Shown piece by piece: positions 17,475-25,250 of a DNA stretch of 64,000 nucleotides. The stretch's first letter is position 1. Each line of letters opens with the position of its first letter. The stretch is taken from positions 3,420,001 through 3,484,000 of the forward strand of contig NZ_CP104558.1 of NCBI RefSeq assembly GCF_025398035.1, in the 5' to 3' direction. Source of the stretch: Rossellomorea vietnamensis (GTDB taxonomy: Bacteria > Bacillota > Bacilli > Bacillales > Bacillaceae_B). The notes under the pieces are model-generated. The model saw nothing but the letters and a program-made list of their open reading frames with translations. It had not been told where the DNA came from and searched no databases. The translations under genes and the position numbers were made by a program.

Positions 17475-18576
17475 ATGGAACTATCAGAAATCAGAGCAGA
17501 GTTAGAAAAATCAGCTAAGACATTAGCGGACTTCAGGGGGTCTCTTTGACTTAGAAAACAAAGAGGCCAGAATCCAGGAACTTGACGAAATCATGGTCCA
17601 ACCCGACTTCTGGGATGACCAGCAAACTGCACAGGGACTGATCAATGAAGGAAACGGCTTGAAGGAACTCGTCAATGAATACAAATCATTGCTTGAATCC
17701 CAGGAGAACCTCGAATTGACCCTTGAACTGGTCAAAGAAGAGCCGGACGAAGAACTTCAAAAAGACCTGGAAGAAGAACTTGCTGACCTGGTCAAACGTC
17801 TAAACGACTACGAGCTTCAGCTTCTACTAAGTGAAGAACATGATAAAAACAATGCCATCCTTGAACTTCATCCCGGTGCAGGCGGAACCGAGTCCCAGGA
17901 TTGGGGTTCCATGCTTCTTCGCATGTACACACGTTGGGGTGAGAAACGCGGATTCAAGGTGGAAACCCTTGATTATCTTCCAGGGGATGAAGCGGGAATC
18001 AAGAGTGTAACGTTAGCGATAAAAGGTCACAACGCATACGGCTACTTGAAAGCTGAAAAAGGCGTACACCGTCTTGTTCGTATTTCGCCTTTCGATTCAT
18101 CAGGCCGTCGTCACACTTCTTTCGTTTCGTGTGAAGTCATGCCTGAATTCAATGAAGAAATTGAAATCGACATCCGTACGGAAGATCTGAAAATCGATAC
18201 GTACCGTGCAAGCGGAGCCGGCGGTCAGCATATTAATACGACTGACTCAGCGGTCCGTATCACTCACTTGCCGACCAATGTGGTGGTAACGTGTCAATCT
18301 GAGCGTTCTCAAATCAAGAACCGTGAGTCAGCGATGAAAATGCTGAAAGCGAAGCTCTACCAGAAGCGCATCGAAGAGCAGGAGCAGGAACTTGCTGAAA
18401 TCCGTGGAGAGCAAAAGGAAATCGGATGGGGAAGCCAAATCCGTTCCTACGTCTTCCACCCATACTCCATGGTCAAGGACCACAGAACCAACACAGAATC
18501 AGGAAACGTACAAGGCGTCATGGACGGCGACATCGATCCATTCATCAACGCCTACCTGCGATCCAAAATAAAGTAA
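17475..18576 (+). CDS. prfB: Peptide chain release factor 2, programmed +1 frameshift
   Basis: 366 aa once the frameshift is applied. Codons 1-24 (17475-17546) end at an in-frame TGA (17547-17549); translation continues +1 at GAC (17548) to 18576. The slippery site is CTT TGA C, preceded by AGGGGG three bases before the CTT, the internal Shine-Dalgarno-like site that drives the shift. This is the classical autoregulation of RF2: low RF2 lets the ribosome pause at TGA and shift. The protein recognises UGA/UAA stops. It shows the SPF tripeptide (RISPFDSSG) and the GGQ catalytic motif ([14 protein letters not shown]). AGAGGTGA precedes the ATG. This is not a pseudogene. Confidence 0.98.
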
Positions 18577-18584
18577 TACTTGAT

Positions 18585-18626
18585 AAAAAGCTGACCCCGT
18601 CAACCTCTGGCGGGGTCAGCTTTTTT
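18585..18626 (+). terminator. Terminator after prfB
   Basis: AAAAAGCTGACCCCG (18585-18599) pairs with CGGGGTCAGCTTTTTT (18611-18626) across an 11-nt loop; strong GC stem and T-tail. Confidence 0.95.
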
Positions 18627-18691
18627 GAGGGACGGACCTCTAATCAGCACAATGAAGCACATATTATATCCCCAGCCAAGGTCCGTCCCTC
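18627..18691. repeat. GGGACGGACC-family inverted repeat pair
   Basis: GAGGGACGGACCTC (from 18627) faces GGTCCGTCCCTC (18680-18691) with about 40 nt between, a shorter version of the element at 14279-14382. It directly abuts the prfB terminator. Confidence 0.8.
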
Positions 18692-18734
18692 GAACCTCAC
18701 CTCATTAATGCTTTAACACGTTATTGAACTGTTA

Positions 18735-18763
18735 TTTACACCTTTATGTGCCCATGCTATACT
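18735..18763 (+). promoter_or_regulatory. Candidate sigma-A promoter for the YitT-family gene
   Basis: TTTACA at 18735-18740, 17-base spacer, TATACT at 18758-18763. It lies about 220 nt before the start codon, with a solo repeat in the leader. Confidence 0.55.
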
Positions 18764-18901
18764 CTCAAAGGTTGATACAGAAGGGTTTGATGGATGGATC
18801 AGCCTCTATATCATCTTCTTCATCACAGTTTTATGAAAATAGAAGTGCTGCGTTTTTTGAATGCATATGTTTACTTCTTCACAATCAAGACGTGACCCTT
18901 T

Positions 18902-18920
18902 GGAGGTCCGTCCCTTGAGG
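18902..18920. repeat. Solo GGGACGGACC-family repeat
   Basis: GGAGGTCCGTCCCTTGAGG, the reverse orientation of the repeat core, stands alone in the leader of the YitT-family gene. Confidence 0.7.
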
Positions 18921-18986
18921 AGTGGTGCATCAAAGAAAGCGTTTGTACTCATACTATTAATACATAGGTTAAAGGAGTCGTACTGG

Positions 18987-19859
18987 ATGGGTTTGAAGGA
19001 AAGGCGTCGTGAGCAGGTATTTAATCCACGTAAAGAAAAATTGTTAGAGTATTTGTTTGTTGTGTTCGGTTCAACGATTGTGGCCATTGCGTTTAATGTG
19101 TTCTTACTTCCGAATGAGGTCGCTTCAGGAGGCGTGAGTGGGATATCGACCATTCTGAATGGATTATTTGACTGGAAGCCGGCATACGTTCAGTGGGCAT
19201 TCAATATTCCGTTATTCATTGCCGGACTGATCTTCCTGGGTCTTCAATTCGGAGTCAAGACAGCCATCGGTACGGTGTTTTTACCATTAGTCGTATTCTT
19301 GACCGAAGACTGGAAACCATGGACGGAGGATCCGTTGCTTGGTGCCCTTTTCGGCGGAATCGGTGTAGGACTTGGGTTAGGGATCGTATTCCGTGGAAGA
19401 GCCTCTACGGGAGGGACGGACCTTGCCGCCCAGATCGTCAATAAGTTCACGGGTCTGTCCTTGGGAACCTGTGTTGCCCTGATCGACGGGATGATCGTCC
19501 TATCTGCAGCCATCGTCTACGATATCGAACGTGGATTATATGCACTTATAGGTTTGTATGTAACCAGTAAAACCATCGATCTCGTCCAGGTTGGTATAAG
19601 CAGATCGAAAATGGCGCTGATCATTACTAATCGTCAGGAAGAAGTTCGTGAAGGAATTCTGAATAAAATCGACCGTGGAGTGACAAAACTATCAGCATAC
19701 GGCGGTTATACGGATGACGAGCGCCCGATCCTCATGTGTGTCGTGGACCAGACAGAATTCACAAAACTGAAACAACTGGTCAAAACCATTGACCCTTCAG
19801 CATTCGTCGTGACAATGGACGCTTCAGAGGTATTGGGGGAAGGTTTCAAACGAGTTTAA
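18987..19859 (+). CDS. YitT family membrane protein (YvjA-like)
   Basis: 290 aa from the ATG at 18987, preceded by AAAGGAG; the frame is open from 18861 but that part has no start signal. Five or six membrane segments (about residues 20-190) with the family's NVFLLPNEVASGGVSGIST and GRASTGGTDLAAQI motifs are followed by a cytoplasmic DUF2179 domain (about 205-285, ending FVVTMDASEVLGEGF). YitT proteins are widespread in Bacillus; transport substrate is unknown. Its place between prfB and cccB is that of B. subtilis yvjA. Confidence 0.9.
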   Translation: MGLKERRREQVFNPRKEKLLEYLFVVFGSTIVAIAFNVFLLPNEVASGGVSGISTILNGLFDWKPAYVQWAFNIPLFIAGLIFLGLQFGVKTAIGTVFLPLVVFLTEDWKPWTEDPLLGALFGGIGVGLGLGIVFRGRASTGGTDLAAQIVNKFTGLSLGTCVALIDGMIVLSAAIVYDIERGLYALIGLYVTSKTIDLVQVGISRSKMALIITNRQEEVREGILNKIDRGVTKLSAYGGYTDDERPILMCVVDQTEFTKLKQLVKTIDPSAFVVTMDASEVLGEGFKRV

Positions 19860-19882
19860 ACTTGGTATAATTATGTAAGAGA

Positions 19883-19892
19883 GGGACGGACC
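19883..19892. repeat. Solo GGGACGGACC repeat core
   Basis: GAGGGACGGACCT occurs between the YitT-family gene and cccB. A GATCCGT 8 nt further may be a decayed partner. Confidence 0.6.
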
Positions 19893-19939
19893 TGAAAACC
19901 GATCCGTAACTCTGAAATAAGTTTCCTAGGGGGATAAAA

Positions 19940-20254
19940 ATGAAGAAAAAGCTGCTAGGTGTTCTTTTTGGCGCTTCATTGGTACTTGCAGCCTGTGGTG
20001 GTAACGACGGCGACAGTACAGAAACAAGCTCCGGTGGAATTGACCCTGAAAAAATCGTAAATAATAAGTGCACCAGCTGTCATGGTGGGAACCTTGAAGG
20101 CGGAATGGGGCCGGCCCTTAAAAACATCGGGGCAGAACTAAGCAAAGATCAAATCCTTGAAACCATCAAAAATGGTAAAGGACAAATGCCTCCTGGACTC
20201 ATCAAAGGTGATGAAGCAGAAGCGGTGGCAGAATGGTTATCGAATAAGAAATAA
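19940..20254 (+). CDS. cccB: Membrane-anchored cytochrome c-551 (lipoprotein)
   Basis: 104 aa. The N-terminus is a lipoprotein signal (LLGVLFGASLVLAACGG) with the lipobox Cys at residue 20. A Gly/Ser/Thr linker follows, then a class I cytochrome c domain with the haem motif CTSCH (about residues 51-55) and a GQMPPGLI stretch with the distal Met ligand. It is a small electron carrier on the outer face of the membrane. Position next to ftsEX matches B. subtilis cccB. Haem attachment would need the Ccs machinery; the ccdA gene further on could supply reductant (inference). Confidence 0.96.
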   Translation: MKKKLLGVLFGASLVLAACGGNDGDSTETSSGGIDPEKIVNNKCTSCHGGNLEGGMGPALKNIGAELSKDQILETIKNGKGQMPPGLIKGDEAEAVAEWLSNKK

Positions 20255-20261
20255 GATCGGG

Positions 20262-20290
20262 AGAAGAATCCAATGGGTTCTTCTTTTATT
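20262..20290 (+). terminator. Terminator after cccB
   Basis: AGAAGAATCC (20262-20271), loop AAT, GGGTTCTTCT (20275-20284) with one mismatch, then a T-rich run. Confidence 0.8.
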
Positions 20291-20657
20291 TTTGCCGAAA
20301 TCTGCTTAAACTTCACCAATCGAGGCTGTGGGTTATGAACAAAGCTTCCTCTAAATAAATATCCACAGATTTTCCCCAATCCTTCTTTAAGTCTTTGTTA
20401 CAGAACCTTTTCTCATGAAATCACGCAATTGTTATTCTCTCTACCAGCTAGAATTATAACCTAGTAACTTAATCAGATTACCATCAACTTAGCGTTTGTC
20501 ATGATAGTATCCTTTTGTGTAAGTATGTAGTATTAGTACCAGTTACTAGGTATAAATAACTATAAAATGGTCTGAACATAGGTAAAATCGACAACAAAAC
20601 AGGTAATAAATTCACATTTTTTTAGGTTCTGAAATGTAAATGTAATAATTTTTTTCC
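20291..20657. other. AT-rich gap upstream of ftsE
   Basis: About 370 nt with no reading frame of protein character. The region is AT-rich and precedes the ftsE promoter. I see no repeat or RNA structure that I can name. Confidence 0.4.
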
Positions 20658-20685
20658 TTAACTTACTATAAAGAGATGTTATAAT
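20658..20685 (+). promoter_or_regulatory. Candidate sigma-A promoter for ftsEX
   Basis: TTAACT (20658-20663), 16-base spacer, TATAAT (20680-20685). The -10 is perfect. The resulting leader of about 130 nt includes a possible small hairpin (ACCAATTTTTGTCTAACGGT near 20717). Confidence 0.6.
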
Positions 20686-20823
20686 AATTTTCGGAAGCGT
20701 AATTCGAGGTTTTTCACCAATTTTTGTCTAACGGTGATAAAGACGACTTTGGTTACGTGCCGTGTACATATGTCGATAACAGCCAAGAGGGTAACTACAT
20801 AATACAAATTAGGTGATTTTAAA

Positions 20824-21510
20824 ATGATAGAAATGAAAGACGTCTACAAGCAGTACAGCAACGGTGTCATGGCTGCTAATGGCTTTAATGTCCACATTAA
20901 GCAAGGAGAGTTTGTGTATGTGGTGGGGCCGAGTGGTGCCGGGAAGTCTACTTTTATTAAAATGATGTACCGCGAAGAACGTCCTTCCAAAGGAGATATC
21001 GTTGTAAATGGTATCAATCTCGCAAAACTGAAAAATAGTAGAGTTCCATACTTAAGAAGAAACGTGGGGGTTGTATTCCAGGATTTCAAGCTGCTACCAT
21101 CGCTGACAATCTATGAAAACATTGCCTTCGCACTTGAAGTTATAGAAGAACATCCAAAGCAGATCAAGAAAAGAGTCATGGAAGTACTGGACCTGGTAGG
21201 GTTAAAGCATAAAGCAAGAATGCTGCCGAATGAGCTTTCCGGTGGAGAACAGCAACGTGTATCGATTGCTCGATCCATTGTGAATACTCCGAAGCTTGTG
21301 ATCGCGGATGAACCTACAGGAAACCTCGATCCCGAAACATCTTGGGATATCATGAACATATTCGAAGAAATCAGTAACCGTGGAACCACGGTGATCATGG
21401 CTACACATAACCGGGAAATCGTGAATACGATCAAGCATCGGGTAATCGCCATTGAAAATGGCCGCATTGTCCGTGACGAACAGCGAGGTGATTACGGTTA
21501 TGAAAGCTAG
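20824..21510 (+). CDS. ftsE: Cell division ABC ATPase FtsE
   Basis: 228 aa. Walker A GPSGAGKST near residue 37, signature LSGGEQQR near 138, Walker B LVIADEPTGNLD near 160. FtsE with FtsX forms a membrane complex that transmits ATP hydrolysis to peptidoglycan hydrolases outside the cell rather than moving a substrate. The C-terminus overlaps the ftsX start by 11 nt, so the two are translationally coupled. Length and motifs are standard. Confidence 0.97.
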   Translation: MIEMKDVYKQYSNGVMAANGFNVHIKQGEFVYVVGPSGAGKSTFIKMMYREERPSKGDIVVNGINLAKLKNSRVPYLRRNVGVVFQDFKLLPSLTIYENIAFALEVIEEHPKQIKKRVMEVLDLVGLKHKARMLPNELSGGEQQRVSIARSIVNTPKLVIADEPTGNLDPETSWDIMNIFEEISNRGTTVIMATHNREIVNTIKHRVIAIENGRIVRDEQRGDYGYES

Positions 21511-22384
21511 AACGTATGGCCGCCATCTTAGAGAAAGCTTCAAGAGTATCGGACGTAACGGCTGGATGACATTCGCATCAGTGAGTGCCGTTACCGTAAC
21601 ATTACTACTTGTTGGTGTATTCATCGTCTTGATGCTAAACATGAACAAGGTAGCAACCGATATTGAGAAAGACGTTGAAGTACGGGTCTTACTCGAAATT
21701 GGTACTGAAAAATCCCAAACCGAACAAATAGAAAAAAAGATACAAAATATAAGTGGTGTGGAATCGGTTGAGTATTCTTCCAAAGAAGAAGAACTTCAGA
21801 ACCTGGTCAAGGATCTGGGAGACGATTTCAGATTATTTGAACAAGATAACCCTTTATATGATGTGTTTATCGTAAAAGCAGACAATCCAAGGGACACCGG
21901 GAAAATCGCAGGTCAAATCAGCAAGTTTGATGGTGTCAATGAAGCCCTTTACGGTGAGGCGAAGATTGAAAAATTATTCAATGTACTGGAAATGAGTCGG
22001 AATGTTGGACTTGTGTTGATCATCGGTCTGTTGTTCACGGCGATGTTCCTCATTTCAAATACAATCAAAATTACCATTGTCGCTAGAAGAAGGGAAATCG
22101 AGATAATGAAACTCGTGGGTGCAACCAACTGGTTTGTACGCTGGCCATTCATATTAGAAGGCTTATGGCTTGGAATTTTAGGTTCTATTATCCCGATCGC
22201 TCTTGTCTCAACAGGTTACTACTATGCCTATGGATTTATTAAACCAAAACTACAAAACAATTTTATTCAGATATTAGATTTTACCCCCTTTATCTATCAA
22301 GTAAACGGATTAATTTTATTAATGGGTTGCCTGATCGGGGCTTGGGGAAGCTTTATGTCTGTGCGTAAATTCTTAAAAGTGTAA
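21500..22384 (+). CDS. ftsX: Cell division membrane protein FtsX
   Basis: 294 aa from the ATG at 21500, which overlaps the last 11 nt of ftsE; GCGAGGTGA precedes it. The topology is four membrane segments: TM1 near residues 25-47, a large outer loop of about 125 residues (the hydrolase-contacting domain), then three segments near the C-terminus with the KITIVARRREIEIMKLVGAT block of the MacB/FtsX core. It partners FtsE. The next gene is a secreted M23 peptidase with a coiled coil, a likely direct client. Confidence 0.96.
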   Translation: MKARTYGRHLRESFKSIGRNGWMTFASVSAVTVTLLLVGVFIVLMLNMNKVATDIEKDVEVRVLLEIGTEKSQTEQIEKKIQNISGVESVEYSSKEEELQNLVKDLGDDFRLFEQDNPLYDVFIVKADNPRDTGKIAGQISKFDGVNEALYGEAKIEKLFNVLEMSRNVGLVLIIGLLFTAMFLISNTIKITIVARRREIEIMKLVGATNWFVRWPFILEGLWLGILGSIIPIALVSTGYYYAYGFIKPKLQNNFIQILDFTPFIYQVNGLILLMGCLIGAWGSFMSVRKFLKV

Positions 22385-22423
22385 AATTTGATAGGTTGAT
22401 AGAAGCTGAAAGGAGCATGCCGC

Positions 22424-23782
22424 TTGAACAAGAAGTATTTCATATCATTATCTATTGCAGCAGCATTAACAATCGGAAGTCTACCAACGTTAGCAACCAC
22501 TGCTAGCGCTAACTCCTCCGTGGAGGACTTGAAGAAACAGCAGGACGACGTTTCATCTAAAAAAGAAGAGATCAATGGCAAAATTAGTGAAAAAAATTCT
22601 CAAATCGACCAAACGATCAATAAACAAAAAGACCTTGAATCACAGATTGCCGAAATCAGTACGAAATTAAAAGATACAGAAACGAAGATTGCCGAAAAAA
22701 CAAAAGAAATTGATGAAACAACAGCAAAGATCAATAAACTTAAAGCGGATATTGAAGAGTTAAAGAAGAAGATTGAAGAGCGTAATGAACTTCTGAAGGA
22801 ACGTGCTCGTGCCATTCAGGAAAAAGGCGGCTCTGCCAATTACCTAGACGTACTACTTGGAGCGGAAAGCTTCGGAGACTTCATCAACCGTGTCACAGCA
22901 GTGAATACCATTGTAAGTGCGGACAAAAAGATCATGGACGAACAGAAACGTGATCAAGAGGAATTAGAGAAGAAGCAGGCAGAAGTGGAAAAAGAACTTG
23001 CTGACCTCGAATCTTCCAAAGCAAATCTTGAATCTTTGAAAAAAGACCTTGATAGTCAAAAGGCTAAAAAAGCTGAATTATTCAAGCAGCTTGAAGCTCA
23101 GCAGGCTTCATTAAAAGTAGAAAAAGCCGATCTTGAGAAAGAGTCAGATGAACTTTCGAAAATGGAACACCAGCTTGAAGGTGAGATCCAGGCTGAACAA
23201 GCACGTCTGGCAGAGTTAGCCCGTCAACGTGAAATCGAACGTAAGCGCCAGGCGGAAGCTGAAGCAGCGAAACGTGCAGCAGCACAACAAAAGGCGACAG
23301 CAAGCAGCAGCGGCGGAGCTTCATCAGCATCAGCAGCTCCGGCAGAAACAGCTCCAAGCGCACCTGTAAGTGCAGGGGCATGGACAGCACCAGCACGTGG
23401 AGCAATCACAACCAATTTTGGCTGGGATGTTTTAAATGGTGAGCGACGTTTCCACTACGGTACAGACATTGCGGCACGTGGAAGTGTTCCAATCTCTGCA
23501 GCGGCAGATGGTTATGTCATCAAGAGCCATTACAGTTCAAGCTACGGTAACGTAGTGTACATCACTCACTCTATCAACGGCCAAATGTTTACCACTGTGT
23601 ATGCTCACATGTCTTCTTCATTAGTGAGCACTGGACAAGCAGTAAATAAAGGTGACCAAATCGGTTACATGGGTAACACAGGTTACTCTTTCGGACAGCA
23701 TTTACACTTTGAACTTTACAGAGGTTCATGGAGTGCTTCACATGCTAATGCTGTAAACCCACGTCAATATATTAACTTTTAA
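22424..23782 (+). CDS. Secreted coiled-coil M23 peptidase, likely FtsEX-dependent cell-wall hydrolase
   Basis: 452 aa, start TTG at 22424 with GAAAGGAG in front; ATG choices nearby are out of frame. Residues 1-30 are a Sec signal peptide (FISLSIAAALTIGSLP, then TTASANSS). Residues about 33-290 are a long coiled coil with many Glu/Lys/Gln heptads, then an Ala/Lys-rich and Ser/Ala/Pro linker (about 280-325). The C-terminal M23 (LytM) domain has FHYGTDIAARG and GQHLHFELY, which hold the zinc ligands, so it looks catalytically intact. The layout resembles EnvC of E. coli and the coiled-coil part of CwlO, both controlled by FtsEX. Lying 39 nt after ftsX, it is probably the hydrolase driven by this FtsEX. 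Confidence 0.9.
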   Translation: MNKKYFISLSIAAALTIGSLPTLATTASANSSVEDLKKQQDDVSSKKEEINGKISEKNSQIDQTINKQKDLESQIAEISTKLKDTETKIAEKTKEIDETTAKINKLKADIEELKKKIEERNELLKERARAIQEKGGSANYLDVLLGAESFGDFINRVTAVNTIVSADKKIMDEQKRDQEELEKKQAEVEKELADLESSKANLESLKKDLDSQKAKKAELFKQLEAQQASLKVEKADLEKESDELSKMEHQLEGEIQAEQARLAELARQREIERKRQAEAEAAKRAAAQQKATASSSGGASSASAAPAETAPSAPVSAGAWTAPARGAITTNFGWDVLNGERRFHYGTDIAARGSVPISAAADGYVIKSHYSSSYGNVVYITHSINGQMFTTVYAHMSSSLVSTGQAVNKGDQIGYMGNTGYSFGQHLHFELYRGSWSASHANAVNPRQYINF

Positions 23783-23786
23783 TAAA

Positions 23787-23822
23787 ACAGTCCCCGCTTT
23801 GATGAAGGCGGGGACTTTATTA
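23787..23822 (+). terminator. Terminator of the ftsEX-M23 operon
   Basis: AGTCCCCGC (23789-23797) pairs with GCGGGGACT (23808-23816), then TTATTAA. Confidence 0.85.
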
Positions 23823-23881
23823 ATGATTGTAGATGAACGATTCTTGCATCCTTATAAAACCGCGAATGTTACGGAATAGTG

Positions 23882-23910
23882 TTTTCATCACTTCTTTTTT
23901 CTAGTATAAT
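23882..23910 (+). promoter_or_regulatory. Sigma-A promoter of the riboswitch transcript
   Basis: TTTTCA (23882-23887), 17-base spacer, TATAAT (23905-23910). It would start transcription near 23917, just before the c-di-GMP aptamer. Confidence 0.7.
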
Positions 23911-23930
23911 GACTAGTATACTCATGTGAA

Positions 23931-24022
23931 TTTTCGAAAAATGGCAAACTAATTGAAAAATTAGGACGCAAAACCACGGGTCTTCTATTTTTAAAAATAA
24001 TGATCGCCGGGTTACCGAAAAC
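23931..24022 (+). ncRNA. Cyclic di-GMP-I (GEMM) riboswitch aptamer
   Basis: The conserved blocks appear in order: GGCAAAC (from 23943), a hairpin CTAATT-GAAA-AATTAG with the docking GAAA tetraloop, GACGCAAA, CCACGGGTCT, a variable stem loop, then GATCGCCGGGTTACCG. This is the GEMM class I pattern. The base before the last G of GGCAAAC is G, which by my reading corresponds to the G that favours c-di-GMP over cGAMP. A promoter lies just upstream and an intrinsic terminator 50 nt downstream, then a small gene. Confidence 0.92.
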
Positions 24023-24071
24023 AATGGATACAATGAATACTAATTCGAACGTAAATCTAGTACTCATTTAA

Positions 24072-24097
24072 GCCTGCCTTTTTGGTGGGCATTTTTT
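24072..24097 (+). terminator. Riboswitch expression-platform terminator
   Basis: GCCTGCC (24072-24078), loop TTTTT, GGTGGGC (24084-24090; two G-U pairs), then ATTTTTT. It lies between the aptamer and the start codon of the next gene, so ligand binding can decide read-through. Confidence 0.85.
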
Positions 24098-24142
24098 GAT
24101 TGGATGTTCGTCTCAGTGTGATTTGAATCTGCTATAAGGGTG

Positions 24143-24385
24143 ATGAAGTTGGAATTAAGTGATATAAAAAGGCAACTGCGAAGCTTTTGCCGAAGAAACC
24201 GCACAGCGTTAAGATATACATACGTAAAAAATTATACTGCAGAAGATATTAGTGAGATGTTGATAGACCGGATAGGTGCCGAAGAAGTCGAGAGGATTTT
24301 GGTGGATATTGACATCATCAATCAACGCGGTGGAGATACCGTCAAATACTTCATGCTCATCCTGGAAGGGTTGAGAGCAGCTTAA
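24143..24385 (+). CDS. Small protein of unknown function under c-di-GMP riboswitch
   Basis: 80 aa from the ATG at 24143, or 78 aa from the TTG at 24149; the latter has better spacing from AAGGG (24136-24140). The protein is cytoplasmic, charged and probably all-helical, with no signal peptide or membrane segment: a basic N-terminal part (IKRQLRSFCRRNRTALRY) followed by an acidic part (YTAEDISEMLIDRIGAEEVE). I do not recognise a family. It is the only gene between the riboswitch terminator and its own downstream terminator, so it is the riboswitch's single target. In B. subtilis the region after ftsEX carries ctpB, swrA and minJ; there is no visible sequence likeness to SwrA. Confidence 0.75.
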   Translation: MKLELSDIKRQLRSFCRRNRTALRYTYVKNYTAEDISEMLIDRIGAEEVERILVDIDIINQRGGDTVKYFMLILEGLRAA

Positions 24386-24432
24386 GTTCTAGATTCTCCT
24401 TCACAGGGGCAATTATTTTCACGTCGTATACG

Positions 24433-24462
24433 AAAGGATCCTTCAGAGAGGGATCCTTTTTT
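24433..24462 (+). terminator. Terminator after the riboswitch-controlled gene
   Basis: AAAGGATCC (24433-24441), loop of 9, GGATCCTTT (24451-24459), then TTT. Confidence 0.92.
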
Positions 24463-24595
24463 ACCGGAAAAAGAGCTCTCTCACGGTCTGTAATCATGAC
24501 GGTAAGGGATACACTATGATTAAATCACTTGCCCCAATGATGGAAATTTAAGATACTAATACATAATAGGGTATATTACGAACGGAGGAAACGTC

Positions 24596-25165
24596 ATGAC
24601 CGGACACTTATTCGAACATCACAAAGCTTCAAAGCTGCTTGACCCAAAACGACAAGAGCTTGTACCTGTGGAAAAAGTATTAAAGCTGCTCCAATTAAGG
24701 AAAGATGATATCGTTGCTGATCTTGGCTGCGGAAATGGTTATCTAACCCTTCCGATAGCCAACGAGGTGGAGACGAAGGTCCAGGCGGTTGATCTGCAGC
24801 AGGAGATGCTTGAGTACCTTAAACACCGGGCTGAGGAAGAAAATATAGATAATATCGTGTATGTAAAGTCGTCTCTTGAATACCTTAGCTTCAACAAAGG
24901 GACATTGGATAGAGCGGTGTCTGCCTTCGTCTTACATGAAGTACCGGACTTGATCAAAGTCTTTCAGGACCTTCACGATATGCTGAAAGACGATGGAAAC
25001 TGGCTGATTCTCGATTGGGAAGCGGTGGAATCGGAAATGGGACCGCCTTTAGAAGAACGTATTCCATCTGAAGAACTTGAACGTCAGCTCAATTCAGCAG
25101 GATTTATCACAACGGTTGGGCATCTGCATGAATCCGTCTACTATATTGTTGCGAAAAAAGGATAA
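24596..25165 (+). CDS. Class I SAM-dependent methyltransferase
   Basis: 189 aa. A Rossmann methyltransferase fold with motif I VADLGCGNGYLTLP (about residues 38-51), an acidic motif II residue in VQAVDLQQEML, and a motif IV-like FVLHEVPDL. The family resembles UbiE/Methyltransf_11 and 25. Substrate is unknown. The upstream ribosome site GGAGG is good. It stands alone between the riboswitch gene and the ccdA operon, with no overlap to either. Confidence 0.88.
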   Translation: MTGHLFEHHKASKLLDPKRQELVPVEKVLKLLQLRKDDIVADLGCGNGYLTLPIANEVETKVQAVDLQQEMLEYLKHRAEEENIDNIVYVKSSLEYLSFNKGTLDRAVSAFVLHEVPDLIKVFQDLHDMLKDDGNWLILDWEAVESEMGPPLEERIPSEELERQLNSAGFITTVGHLHESVYYIVAKKG

Positions 25166-25218
25166 GATAGAAATTTTATAAAAATGGTTTTCTTAATCAA
25201 ATATTAACATTTCCTGTT

Positions 25219-25250
25219 CATACTGTTCATGTAAAGGAGTGAACAGTATG
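25219..25250 (+). promoter_or_regulatory. Perfect hairpin enclosing the ccdA ribosome site and start codon
   Basis: CATACTGTTCA (25219-25229) is the exact reverse complement of TGAACAGTATG (25240-25250). The 10-nt loop TGTAAAGGAG holds the Shine-Dalgarno sequence and the last three stem bases are the ATG of ccdA. In RNA this would block the start codon; as DNA it could be an operator dyad. Confidence 0.8.

Noticed and set aside
17475..17549. Early stop in prfB read as a broken gene
   Set aside because: The slippery CTT TGA C and the Shine-Dalgarno-like AGGGGG show the standard programmed frameshift.
19413..19422. GGGACGGACC core inside the YitT-family gene
   Set aside because: It encodes the conserved GGTDLA motif of the family, so codons explain it; not counted as a mobile repeat copy.
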